A DNA stretch of 64,000 nucleotides, taken from contig NZ_FOOU01000014.1 in the NCBI RefSeq assembly GCF_900113275.1, positions 1-64,000 of the forward strand. The letters are read 5' to 3'. A program made the translations under genes and the position numbers. The notes under the pieces were generated by a model. That model saw only the letters and a program-made list of their open reading frames with translations, searched no databases and was not told the DNA's origin. Positions 8,808 through 17,283 of the stretch are shown here, one piece after another (position 1 is the first letter of the stretch; each line of letters begins with the position of its first letter). Source of the DNA: Neptunomonas qingdaonensis (GTDB taxonomy: Bacteria > Pseudomonadota > Gammaproteobacteria > Pseudomonadales > Balneatricaceae).

Positions 8808-10220
8808 ATGAAGACTCAAACTGGTGCACTTTATCGATCTTGTGGCCTATTTTTGCTCATCAGTTTGCCGATACTTATGCTGGTCCAGGGGTGTACGACC
8901 TCCGGACACTTCCAGGTTTCGGGCACCACGCCAAGTGCTTTCCGGCCATCTACAGCTTACAACACCAAAGCCAAAGAGTTCATAGTTGCCTACCTGCGTG
9001 AGATCCCAGGCAAAGGAGCAGAGGTGCGAGTGAAAACCTTTGACATCAATGGCAAGGGGCTGGGGATGGAACTCGAGCCCTTCGGGACCAGTAATCATAA
9101 TGCCCTTGGCAGGCCTGCACTGGCCTACAGCCCTAAAAGCGATCTTTTTATTCTGGCAGTGCCAGCCGTCACAACAAGCGGCACAGGCCACGAGGTTCTG
9201 ATTCGTTTCTTAGATTCCAAGGGTGCAGCGGTGGGAAAACAGCTCTCTCTATTCAGCGATCAGGCATGGACTTATTACGACGGAGATGGAGTGGGATCTC
9301 TGCATGTGACCTACAACTCACTGATAAATGAGTTTTTGGTTACGGTCCAGCGTACAGTACAAGGAGTCTACCAAAAGGAAAATGGCATATGGGCGCAACG
9401 GATTTCTAAGGCTATCGGCGAGAGCGGCAAGCCGATCCAACTGCTGAATACGACCACACATGGGATTGACAGCCATACAGTTGCCTATGCTCCCGTTGCC
9501 CCCAACACCGGCGGGCGCTATTTATTTGCGTACAGCGGATTCGCGGGGGTAGCCGAAATTCTCGATAAGAACGCGAAATCTATCGCAGGGGTAACCTTGA
9601 ACTTAGGAGTACCCGCAGGTGGCAATACACATCCCGATGCTGCCTTCGGCAAGATTGATGGCAAGGAACGATTTTTGCTCGTTTATTCTGACAAGGACAA
9701 TTGCAAACCAGGTCTGAAATCATGCAAAGCACTCAAGGATCAATGGGCCGGTGTTTGGGGTGCTTACATTGATCCAATAAACCCGTCTACTTCGAACACA
9801 CCATTTCCTATCTCTAAGATCTGGGATCATGAGGCCCTCCGGAAAACTTACAAGCCACGGGTTGACTATCACCCTGCCACTAAAAGCTTTTTCGTTACGT
9901 GGCGTGAGCTTCCCACCTTGGACAAACAGAACGAAGAGTCACGGAGTCACATTCGGGGTAACTGGATCAGCTACTTAGTTAAGGATGGCCTTGCGAACAC
10001 GACGCAAGTGCCTACTCCGCCGGATAATATTGTCGTTTCTACGGCCACGGGAAGTTGCCAGGCAACAGGAGTAAGGTGTGTTAGCAAAGAGGATCCGGAT
10101 TTTCCAGACACAGTAGCGACAGCGACCGGTGCAGCTGTAGTATGGCACCAGAAATCGCCACCGAACGTAAAGATTCTTAGCGTCGTAGGTCGGGTTATAG
10201 GAACACCAAAAAAACCATAA
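8808..10220 (+). CDS. lipoprotein, probable beta-propeller
   Basis: A 470-residue protein with a signal peptide ending in a lipobox (LMLVQGC, Cys29), so it should be lipidated and held at the periplasmic face or outer membrane. The body shows loosely repeated blades (AYNTKAKEFIVAYL, AYSPKSDLFILAV, TYNSLINEFLVTV), each with a Y/F-LVAY strand pattern typical of propeller-like repeats. Family not recognised. AAAGGAGC before the ATG supports the start. Its neighbours on both sides are also large exported beta-rich proteins on the same strand, but gaps of about 450 bases make separate transcription likely. Confidence 0.75.
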   Translation: MKTQTGALYRSCGLFLLISLPILMLVQGCTTSGHFQVSGTTPSAFRPSTAYNTKAKEFIVAYLREIPGKGAEVRVKTFDINGKGLGMELEPFGTSNHNALGRPALAYSPKSDLFILAVPAVTTSGTGHEVLIRFLDSKGAAVGKQLSLFSDQAWTYYDGDGVGSLHVTYNSLINEFLVTVQRTVQGVYQKENGIWAQRISKAIGESGKPIQLLNTTTHGIDSHTVAYAPVAPNTGGRYLFAYSGFAGVAEILDKNAKSIAGVTLNLGVPAGGNTHPDAAFGKIDGKERFLLVYSDKDNCKPGLKSCKALKDQWAGVWGAYIDPINPSTSNTPFPISKIWDHEALRKTYKPRVDYHPATKSFFVTWRELPTLDKQNEESRSHIRGNWISYLVKDGLANTTQVPTPPDNIVVSTATGSCQATGVRCVSKEDPDFPDTVATATGAAVVWHQKSPPNVKILSVVGRVIGTPKKP

Positions 10221-10668
10221 CAACCAAGGATACAGCAATATCTCTTGAGCTAAGTATCATTACTCTGCTCAATTGCAGATATCCGCAATCCGGTCATGCA
10301 ATATCGTTTAAGGCAGATTGGAGGCAAAGGGCGTTTATTTTTCCTGTACCCGGAAAAATTGCAGTATGTAGTCGAGATTACCGTAATCACTCCCCACAGA
10401 ATAAAGCTCAGGAAACTCGGGCGATTCAATCTGTGCCTGATTGACCTAATGCTACATCCGACTTGATACCGGATCAGCGAGTTGAAAGGAGCAGATTTTT
10501 GTTAATGTTGTGATGAATTAAAAAGTCCAGTTTTACTGGAGGTGTTGTTATAAGATATTGAAAATAAAAGACTTAAATTTTTCAGTTGTGATCGTATATC
10601 AAATAATAATTATGTAGTAGCGTCCGTCCAGAAACTTCAGGTGGACGCGATCACTGAGGACCGAAATA
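10221..10668. other. gene-free region with short repeat
   Basis: No gene seen. Bases 10308-10352 (with AAAGGGCGTTTATTTTT) match the intergenic repeats at 8605-8685 and 12629-12710. AT-rich sequence at 10550-10660 probably carries the promoter of the beta-helix gene. Confidence 0.5.
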
Positions 10669-12399
10669 ATGGCAAATCATTTTTCTATCCAGCTTAAAAA
10701 GTGTTTACACTTGATCTTTATATTTTTCTTACTCAGCATATTTGTTGTTGATCAGGCGTATGCGACGACGCGCAAAGTTCCGATAGATCATGCAACGATC
10801 CAGGCTGCCATCAATGCGTCAAGCGCTGGCGATATGGTTTGGGTGGCACAAGGGACATATACGGAAAATATTACGGTAAAACCAGGCATTAAACTCGAAG
10901 GCGGTTATAAATCAGACTATAGCGCCCGCAACTGGAACAGTTGGCCGTCTATTATTGATGGGAATCAAGCCGGCTCTGTTGTCATAGGTGCACAAGGAGC
11001 AACCTTGGATGGCTTTACGCTACGCAACGGTAAAGCCAATTTCGGTGCCGGGATTTTTCTTGAGCATGCTTCAATGACGATCAAGAACAACACCATTGAA
11101 AACAATACGGCTGACAACGGCGGTGGTGGTATTTACATTTCCAAACACCCCAAAGCGCCACCCTACACGGACATTGAAAACAACACCATCAGGAAGAATA
11201 AAGTCACTTCCGACCAAGGGGGAACCGGCGGCGGGATACTCCTTTATCTCAGCAATACCGGCATACGAATTACTAATAACACGATCGGCGGGGCGATGGG
11301 TGATGGAAATACTGCGCGCTGGGGCGGCGCTGGCATTGCAACGGATCAAACGCCGATATTCACAATCGAACGCAACATCATCAGTCATAACGTTCTGGAA
11401 AAGGGGCATGGTGGTGGCCTGATGATAGTTAATGGCACGCCAAATGCTACGGTGAGCCAAAACAAGATTCACTACAATTCAGTTACAGGCGGCAACCTCG
11501 GTGGTGGCATATTTCTTCTCGGCGGGACCTATATTGCGAGAAACGAGATAAAAGGAAATTCAATTTTCGGATCTCCGGCATCAGGAGGAGGGATTTTTAT
11601 TGATTCAGCAGCCGGAACGACCCCACCACGGATCGAGAATAATTTTATCCTGGCGAATATTGCTGAAAAAGGCGGCGGTATCTTTATTCGTACCGGCACT
11701 AATATTATTGTCATGAATAACAGCCTCACCAGCAATCTACCGGACACGCATCAATCCGGAGGTGGTATTTATATTCAAACAAATGCGAGCTGCATACTGC
11801 AAAACAATATCTTGTGGGGCAACGGAGATGACTTCCACGAGGAAACTTCCGGCGCATGCACATTGGATCATAACGATATCGAAGATGGCGATTCAGTCGG
11901 GCAAAATGGCAACATCTCCGCGGATCCACTATTTGTGAACTACGATGACTTGCATATCTCCAAAAGTTCACCGGTGGTGAATGCGGGCAGAGATGCCGCG
12001 GCACCGAGTATTGACTACGATGGCGATGCGCGATCCGGTAGCGTCGATATTGGTGCGGACGAAATAATCAGCGAAGCTACACCTTGCCCGTTTGTAAAAG
12101 CAGCGCACGCGTCTTATTTAGATCCACATATTGGTGATGTGCGCCAGTTTCGTGATAAACATTTACTGACAAACGGTCTTGGGCGACAGACGGTACGTAT
12201 TTATTACGAGCATTCAGGTTCGCTGTCTAACTTTATGGATACACATGAATGGGCAAGAATTGCCTTGCGCGTTGCGGTAACACCTGTGGTATTTGCGATT
12301 GTGTATCCTAGCTTGAGCGCTATCTTTTTTATCTTGCTGATAGGGATGGGTATCGTGCTGTGGAAACGTAGAAAAGTTTTATCCAGAAAGGCCTATTAG
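10669..12399 (+). CDS. exported right-handed beta-helix protein with CFI-box-like C-terminus
   Basis: A 576-residue protein. It has a signal peptide (residues 1-32, FIFFLLSIFVVDQAYA). Residues about 45-400 are parallel beta-helix repeats (IENNTADNGGGGIYI, ITNNTIGG, GGGIFI motifs). Residues about 400-465 resemble the choice-of-anchor Q region (ILWGNGDDF, SPVVNAG, DIGADE). Residues about 470-576 match the CFI-box-CTERM type (SYLDPHIGDVRQFRDK, LLTNGLGRQTVRIYY), ending in a membrane helix and KRRK; the usual CFIATAA core is replaced by CPFVKAAHA. Such domains are thought to be sorting/anchoring signals. Likely a surface carbohydrate-binding or adhesive protein; substrate unknown. Confidence 0.82.
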   Translation: MANHFSIQLKKCLHLIFIFFLLSIFVVDQAYATTRKVPIDHATIQAAINASSAGDMVWVAQGTYTENITVKPGIKLEGGYKSDYSARNWNSWPSIIDGNQAGSVVIGAQGATLDGFTLRNGKANFGAGIFLEHASMTIKNNTIENNTADNGGGGIYISKHPKAPPYTDIENNTIRKNKVTSDQGGTGGGILLYLSNTGIRITNNTIGGAMGDGNTARWGGAGIATDQTPIFTIERNIISHNVLEKGHGGGLMIVNGTPNATVSQNKIHYNSVTGGNLGGGIFLLGGTYIARNEIKGNSIFGSPASGGGIFIDSAAGTTPPRIENNFILANIAEKGGGIFIRTGTNIIVMNNSLTSNLPDTHQSGGGIYIQTNASCILQNNILWGNGDDFHEETSGACTLDHNDIEDGDSVGQNGNISADPLFVNYDDLHISKSSPVVNAGRDAAAPSIDYDGDARSGSVDIGADEIISEATPCPFVKAAHASYLDPHIGDVRQFRDKHLLTNGLGRQTVRIYYEHSGSLSNFMDTHEWARIALRVAVTPVVFAIVYPSLSAIFFILLIGMGIVLWKRRKVLSRKAY

Positions 12400-12922
12400 G
12401 TGGCGACGCTCCCTTTTTCGTGATTATAAAAAAAGGGAACATTTGCCAATGGTTTGTGTATAGCCATCTCAAGCTTTTTTGCCTGCTCCTTCAGCCGCTA
12501 CCTCACGACGTAAATGATAGCGCCGTTTGCTACGTTTTGCGGATCCTGCTAAACGTAAAATCGCCCGACCTCGGGAATGACGGTCGTCGGCTAATGTATC
12601 TTGTCGATAAGCTCCTCAACTTTAGCCGCCGGCTCTGGTGGTGATTGCAAAAGGCACTTTTTTTTGTAGTAGATTGGATGCAAAAGGGCGTTTATTCTGC
12701 TGATACTCTGAAATACTGCCAGGATTGGACATGAAAGCTGGTTCCCATTGATAATCAAATTGTTTAGACGCTATGAGTCTATCATGGCTCCAGCTTTCTT
12801 TATTTTAATTCAATGCCTTACGCTTAACTAAGTGTCATTGGGGACAGCCCCGTTCAAAGCATTGGGTGGGAAAAAATGTACTGTCTTCCTTTTGTGCAGG
12901 GTAAATAAGGGAGGAAGAAAAT
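12400..12922. other. gene-free region with relic sequence and short repeats
   Basis: No intact gene. On the minus strand about 12640-12470 gives short open stretches rich in Arg/Lys broken by stops and frame changes, perhaps a relic of a coding sequence. Bases 12629-12710 belong to the intergenic repeat family of 8605 and 10308. A GGGG-ACAG-CCCC hairpin sits at 12840-12851 in a REP-like context; a related GGGGACAG string occurs near 13570. Confidence 0.45.
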
Positions 12923-13477
12923 TTGTTAGACGCAATGATTATTGCCATCGTTACTGCTGTAGTTGGACCGGTAATAACGATCCTTTTGACCCATTATTTA
13001 CAAAAGAGGAAAAAAAATGGAGAGCACTCAGATCGAGTAGTATTAGAGATTCAGCATTCAGGAGTATCCTCCCCTTCTTCTGAAACATTAAAGACTGAAG
13101 ATCGAACGTATTACGATCAACGTGTAAATGTCATAATGAATGTGGCGGCAAAACGGTCGGCGGCGTTATGGAAAGGAGGCCTGATTCTATTCTTACTTCC
13201 CATTGCCTTTGGGGTTATTTCGGGAATCGCCACGGGAGATAGTTTGTATGGCGTTGCGGTATGGTTTTTTGGCGCTCTTCTTGCGGCTCTAGCGCAAACC
13301 GTTGAGTTGTACCAATCAAAAAAGAGTATAACCAATGAAATAACTTTGTCGAAGTTCGATAGGATTGCCTTATTTGAGGTAAAGACACGCGTAGAAAACG
13401 CCAAAAAAAAATGTATGTATGATGAGTTGTGGAACCATATGTTGCAGACCATTGACCAAGAGTTAAAAAACCTGTGA
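12923..13477 (+). CDS. hypothetical small membrane protein
   Basis: A 184-residue protein of unknown function. One membrane helix at the extreme N-terminus (IIAIVTAVVGPVITILLTHYL) is followed by a Lys-rich stop-transfer sequence and a soluble linker. Two closely spaced helices lie at about residues 82-125 (LILFLLPIAFGVISGIA, VAVWFFGALLAALAQTV), then a helical cytoplasmic tail. A TTG start at 12923 is used because GGGAGGA precedes it with 8-base spacing; the next ATG is codon 5. No partner gene is adjacent; it lies between the exported-protein genes and the recombinase gene. Confidence 0.65.
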   Translation: MLDAMIIAIVTAVVGPVITILLTHYLQKRKKNGEHSDRVVLEIQHSGVSSPSSETLKTEDRTYYDQRVNVIMNVAAKRSAALWKGGLILFLLPIAFGVISGIATGDSLYGVAVWFFGALLAALAQTVELYQSKKSITNEITLSKFDRIALFEVKTRVENAKKKCMYDELWNHMLQTIDQELKNL

Positions 13478-13858
13478 CGCTCATTCGAGGATGTAAATTA
13501 TTATATCTAACTGTCAGGTTTAAATAAAATGTAGTAATTCAGAACCGATCTGTCATTTACCGGAAATTCCGGGGACAGTTTACTTAATTCAACCATCGAG
13601 TAAGGCATAAAGCCCCAGATATTTTAAACAAGTATTGGATAATGACGGATTAATCCCAAGAGTATTACAGTATCTATTTATGTCTTCTCCTGGCACCAGA
13701 CTGCCCAAACGCTTGACCTAATTCGACTCCGTGGAGGTTAGTTGTCAAACCAATACGACCAGACTTTTTGTTGTCCTCATCCCCTTTTGGGTGGTAAGCG
13801 ACTATCTCACTCAGCGGTTATAAACTGTTAGTCTCCAATCCATGAATGGAGATTTGTC
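13478..13858. other. gene-free region upstream of recombinase
   Basis: No gene. CCGGGGACAGTTTACTTAATT near 13568-13588 resembles sequences commonly found beside REP-type elements. Bases 13692-13728 resemble 2099-2135 at the tail of phasin-Hsp20 cassette copy 1, so related short sequences lie near both edges of the island. Confidence 0.45.
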
Positions 13859-14473
13859 ATGACATTCCTCAATAAAAACCCACCTTGGAACAAGGGCAAG
13901 TTGGTTGGCCAAAAGAAACCTCTCAAGCTGAAAGAGATTTGGGCGATCCGCATAAGATTACAAATCGCTAACAACTGTAGGGAACTAGCTCTTTTCAATC
14001 TAGCAATCGATAGTAAACTCAGGGCCTGTGATTTAGTGAATTTGCGTGTTAGAGATGTTGCGCACGGACCTGAAATTCAGTCTCGCACAATAATACTCCA
14101 GCAAAAGACGCAAACACCTGTTCGATTTGAATTGATGGCGCCAACAAGAGAGGCCATCTCAAAATGGATAAGCTTATCTGGCAGTCAGGCCAATGATTTT
14201 CTTTTTCCAAATCGAAGCAACAGTTCTCGCCATATCAGCACTCGGCAATATGCCCGTATCGTTAAACGCTGGGTCATAAGTATCGGTCTTGATGCCTCTG
14301 CCTACGCGACTCATTCCATGAGACGAACGAAACCTGCTCTGATATATGCAAGGACTAAAAACTTGCGTGCTGTGCAGCTTCTGCTGGGTCATACCAAGCT
14401 AGAAAGTACTGTACGGTATTTAGGAATAGATGTAGATGATGCCCTGGAAATGTCGGAAGAAACTGAGGTATAA
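13859..14473 (+). CDS. minimal tyrosine recombinase/integrase
   Basis: A 204-residue site-specific recombinase that would cut and rejoin DNA through a covalent phosphotyrosine. All catalytic positions of the family can be placed: Arg55 (KLRACDL), Lys83, His152 and Arg155 (THSMRRTK), His178 (LLLGHTK) and Tyr187 (VRYLGI). The usual N-terminal SAM-like core-binding domain of XerC/D is reduced to a short basic segment (NPPWNKGKLVGQKKPLK), a form found as solitary chromosomal genes in many proteobacteria. No prophage or integron cassettes are adjacent. It lies between the two phasin-Hsp20 cassettes. Whether it moves DNA here is unknown. Confidence 0.9.
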   Translation: MTFLNKNPPWNKGKLVGQKKPLKLKEIWAIRIRLQIANNCRELALFNLAIDSKLRACDLVNLRVRDVAHGPEIQSRTIILQQKTQTPVRFELMAPTREAISKWISLSGSQANDFLFPNRSNSSRHISTRQYARIVKRWVISIGLDASAYATHSMRRTKPALIYARTKNLRAVQLLLGHTKLESTVRYLGIDVDDALEMSEETEV

Positions 14474-14569
14474 GGATCGTATTCAAGCGACAAGGATGGT
14501 CGCTCATCGACCCTTTATAGGGCCTCGCAGGATCAATGTGTGGTGTAAAAAGACCTACATTCAATGCTC

Positions 14570-14914
14570 TTAAGTTGGTTCTGGCATACATGCTTTTCGT
14601 TTCTTTTTAACCGTTATTCTGGGTGTATTGTTTTTCAGGGGTGCTATTTTTGATGTGACTTTTTGACGTGTTTTTGTGCCAGACATATGTAGTTTTTTGT
14701 GTTCTGTAAGTGATATCTGATTACTGTCGTCATGCGTTTTTGAGCGGAGAATTGTCATAGCTTCTCTGATCAATTTTGCCTGCTCTATTGCACTCACCCC
14801 CTCAGACTTTTCAATCAGGATTGAGGAGGGTTCATTGAACGGACCCTCTTCTACGATAACCGTAAAGCCGGATTCATGGATTACATAATTCGATTCTTTT
14901 TTCCATTCCAACAT
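14570..14914 (-). CDS. hypothetical protein
   Basis: A 114-residue protein not recognised. The N-terminal half is beta-rich (WKKESNYVIHESGFTVIVEEGPF), the middle is helical (SAIEQAKLIREAMTIL) and the C-terminus is strongly basic (ITVKKKRKACMPEPT), which could bind nucleic acid. The ATG at 14914 follows GAGG at suitable spacing; an upstream TTG at 14926 is less likely. It is convergent with the recombinase gene and on the same strand as the divergent phasin, 217 bases downstream of it. Confidence 0.55.
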   Translation of the reverse strand: MLEWKKESNYVIHESGFTVIVEEGPFNEPSSILIEKSEGVSAIEQAKLIREAMTILRSKTHDDSNQISLTEHKKLHMSGTKTRQKVTSKIAPLKNNTPRITVKKKRKACMPEPT

Positions 14915-15131
14915 AAAAAACCTCAATCGTTAGCGGCATACATTTAATGCCGTTACACTTTGTGTTACTCCATGCGGGTAAGCATCTGGTAGTCACAAAG
15001 ACTATTCATTGATCGGAATAGGTTTTATAAACTACTAAATTCGCCATGCCCTTGTGATAACTCATCACAATACCCTCTGTTTATAATTTGCTTATAAAAT
15101 TTGAGTGGCTAAGTTATCCAAACCTACTTTT

Positions 15132-15575
15132 TTAAGCCCCTTCACTGTATTGATTTAACTCTTTATTATGTGATGGGTGTATGTGTTCTTTATGGTTTTG
15201 TACACTAACGACTGATATTTTCTTATCCTCAGTCAACCGATACGATACCGAGATTAGAGGAGCTTTAGTCATATTTCTGTCTAAAAGGTCTATTAGTTTA
15301 TTTTTGTAATACTTCAAAAGACGTATTTCTTGCCCCGTTATTTCAGACAGTTCATTGCTAACGCCTTCAAAATATTTAAGCTGATTCTCCATAGGGCTGT
15401 TACTGCTCTCTATCTGACTGAGCGCTCGACACCTTAACATGACATTGTTGAGCTGTTTAAGCATATACTCTGATTGAATAGTGAACAGATCTTTTGTTGT
15501 AGATTCGCTAAATGCAGTAAACATAGGTACATATTTTTTAATTAATTGCACCTTGTGCATCATCTGATTGCACAT
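15132..15575 (-). CDS. divergent phasin-like protein
   Basis: A 147-residue protein whose core aligns with the cassette phasins: KDLFTIQSEYMLKQLNNVML against EKLIALQTEYMTDLFNIGLA, then RALSQIE, ENQLKYFEGVSNELSEITGQE and LLKYYKNKLIDLLDRNM. This is the Phasin_2 arrangement, so PHA-granule binding is likely, though identity is low and the tail differs. GGAG before the ATG at 15575 supports this start rather than the upstream TTG at 15611. It is transcribed away from phasin cassette copy 2, with 358 bases between the starts; upstream DNA similar to that of copy 1 suggests shared ancestry or regulation. Confidence 0.72.
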   Translation of the reverse strand: MCNQMMHKVQLIKKYVPMFTAFSESTTKDLFTIQSEYMLKQLNNVMLRCRALSQIESSNSPMENQLKYFEGVSNELSEITGQEIRLLKYYKNKLIDLLDRNMTKAPLISVSYRLTEDKKISVVSVQNHKEHIHPSHNKELNQYSEGA

Positions 15576-15933
15576 TTCATCGCTCTCCAAAAACAGATTT
15601 ATACCACGCAATATTTAATAATACTCACAATGTTGTAATCAATTAAAATGAGCTTTCCTTAAATTTTTTTAAGAAAGGAACAATTTAAAAAATATAAATT
15701 TTATTTATATAAAAAAGATATAAACATATAGGAAAAAACATAAAATTTAAGTACCTGTTTTTGAAGAAATTCAAACCTCATCACTCCCCTTTATGAATCC
15801 CATCACTTATATTTTTCGTTATTTCCCATCTCAAATTTAATTTGGGCCCGCTCAATTAGATTGAAATAACGGGTGTAAGGCGAATAATTGATCTGATACG
15901 CCCGTTTGAAAACACTTAACCGAGGACAAAGAA
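15576..15933. other. AT-rich divergent promoter region
   Basis: No gene. The region separates two divergent phasin genes. Bases 15625-15690 resemble 330-400. Close identity with cassette copy 1 starts near 15793. A TTGAAA (15861-15866) / AATAAT (15883-15888) promoter with 16-base spacing serves phasin copy 2. Confidence 0.55.
15861..15888 (+). promoter_or_regulatory. sigma-70-like promoter of phasin copy 2
   Basis: TTGAAA and AATAAT with a 16-base spacer, 45 bases before the ATG, identical in layout to copy 1. Confidence 0.5.
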
Positions 15934-16386
15934 ATGCCCCAAGATACAATGAAAGATCTTAAAGAAACCTTGGTGCCTGTAACTATGATTACTGACATCA
16001 ATAAATCAGCTGCGGAAAAGTTAATCGCTCTTCAGACTGAATATATGACTGACCTGTTCAACATTGGACTGGCGCAGATGCAAGCACTGAGCAGCGTGCG
16101 AGAGCCGAAAGACGTGTTTGAGCTACAGATTAAATTTTTCAAGAAGTTTGACGAAAAATTGGCGAGTATTACTGAAAAGGAAGTCACCGTACTGACAGAA
16201 ACTAAAGAACAATTAATGAACATCATAGAAAAAAATATTTCTGGTATGTCTGATATGTATGGGATGGCTGATGCCGGCAAACTCATGCAGTATGCCCAGG
16301 AGAAAATTGAAGAGACAATTAACATCTCTGCGCATAAACAAAACGGCGGCTCGAACAAAACCGCTAGCACTCGCAAAAGCGCTTGA
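15934..16386 (+). CDS. phasin family protein, cassette copy 2
   Basis: 150 residues, differing from the protein at 595-1047 only at position 8 (Asp for Asn) and near the C-terminus (Ser for Asn in KTASTRKSA). Same Phasin_2 core and same GAGGAC ribosome site. The near lack of amino-acid change compared with greater change in the flanking DNA suggests selection on both copies or recent homogenisation. Followed by an Hsp20 gene 341 bases downstream. Confidence 0.9.
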   Translation: MPQDTMKDLKETLVPVTMITDINKSAAEKLIALQTEYMTDLFNIGLAQMQALSSVREPKDVFELQIKFFKKFDEKLASITEKEVTVLTETKEQLMNIIEKNISGMSDMYGMADAGKLMQYAQEKIEETINISAHKQNGGSNKTASTRKSA

Positions 16387-16727
16387 TTGATACAAGTGCC
16401 TGGTTAGGAAAGTGATGAAGATTTTTCTTCATCACTTACACTAAGGGCAGTAACTCATCACCATTCACTTCTGTTGATCAAAGCCCTTGAGGGTAAACAG
16501 CCGAAAAGCTAAAACGCATTCTATAATAACCAATTTAATAATATCTTTACCATCCGTAGCGTGTGATATTGGTTAATAAGCATCTCAATTTTTACTGAAA
16601 AAATTAAAATAAAACTCAAATTTACCGGAAGCATATCTGAGGTTCTTCAAAAAGAATAATCTATCAATATGCTTCATCGAACTGAGAGCATTTAAATTCA
16701 TCGTAAACAATAAAGGAGTATAGGGTT
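16387..16727. other. intergenic region between phasin and Hsp20, copy 2
   Basis: No gene. The GTGATGAAGATTTTTCTTCATCAC inverted repeat at 16411-16436 matches the one after phasin copy 1. The rest is the AT-rich leader of hsp20. Confidence 0.5.
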
Positions 16728-17144
16728 ATGGGTAATCTGACTCGTTTTAATCGATTATTTGACGATTCATTTTTGAATGATTTTTTTATGCCGACAGAAA
16801 GACGAATGGGTAACTGGTTTCCTGCTATTGATGTACACGAAACAGATAGTAAGTATTTAGTGAATGTAGATCTTCCCGGTATCAAAAAAGAGGATATTCA
16901 TGTATCGCTGGAAAACGGCATCCTCACCGTGAAAGGCGAAACTAACACAGAAGAAAAAGAGGAGAAGGACGGAAAGCTTATTCGTCAAGAAAGGCATACA
17001 GGGAGCTATATGCGACAGTTCACTGTTGGGGCAGATGTAAGCCCTGATGCGATTGATGCCAAGTTCGAAAATGGAGTATTGTCTCTGGAGCTTAAGAAAG
17101 TTGAGACAAGTGAGCCTAAGAAACTCGAAATAAAAGTGAGCTGA
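16728..17144 (+). CDS. small heat-shock protein (Hsp20/alpha-crystallin), cassette copy 2
   Basis: 138 residues; differs from 1391-1807 by Gly for Val in ERRMGNWF and Lys for Asn in LELKKVETS. The alpha-crystallin domain hallmarks are unchanged (VDLPGIKKEDI, AKFENGVLSLEL, LEIKVS). AAAGGAG precedes the ATG. Expected to be a cytoplasmic holdase; oligomers mixing the two near-identical gene products would be indistinguishable. Confidence 0.93.
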   Translation: MGNLTRFNRLFDDSFLNDFFMPTERRMGNWFPAIDVHETDSKYLVNVDLPGIKKEDIHVSLENGILTVKGETNTEEKEEKDGKLIRQERHTGSYMRQFTVGADVSPDAIDAKFENGVLSLELKKVETSEPKKLEIKVS

Positions 17145-17157
17145 CGTTTCAAATTAA

Positions 17158-17187
17158 ATTAAGGGACTGTCGACAAACAGTCCTTTT
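17158..17187 (+). terminator. rho-independent terminator after Hsp20 copy 2
   Basis: Same GGACTGT/ACAGTCC stem followed by a T run as at 1820-1845, just after the hsp20 stop. Confidence 0.8.
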
Positions 17188-17283
17188 CTCTTATCTATAC
17201 TGGAAACCGGCTGCCGGTATACTGCAATTCCCTGCGGTTTCTCTCATACATAATAATCAGGTATCGGAAGGTACAGGCATTCA

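Noticed and set aside
10669-12399. Polysaccharide lyase or pectinase call for the beta-helix protein
   Set aside because: The repeat fold is clear but no catalytic signature of a lyase family was seen, so only the fold is claimed.
12832-13083. 83-codon frame before the small membrane protein
   Set aside because: Overlaps the better supported gene at 12923 and has no family-like content.
13859-14473. Integron integrase
   Set aside because: The recombinase lacks the integron-specific inserted segment and there is no attC cassette array beside it.
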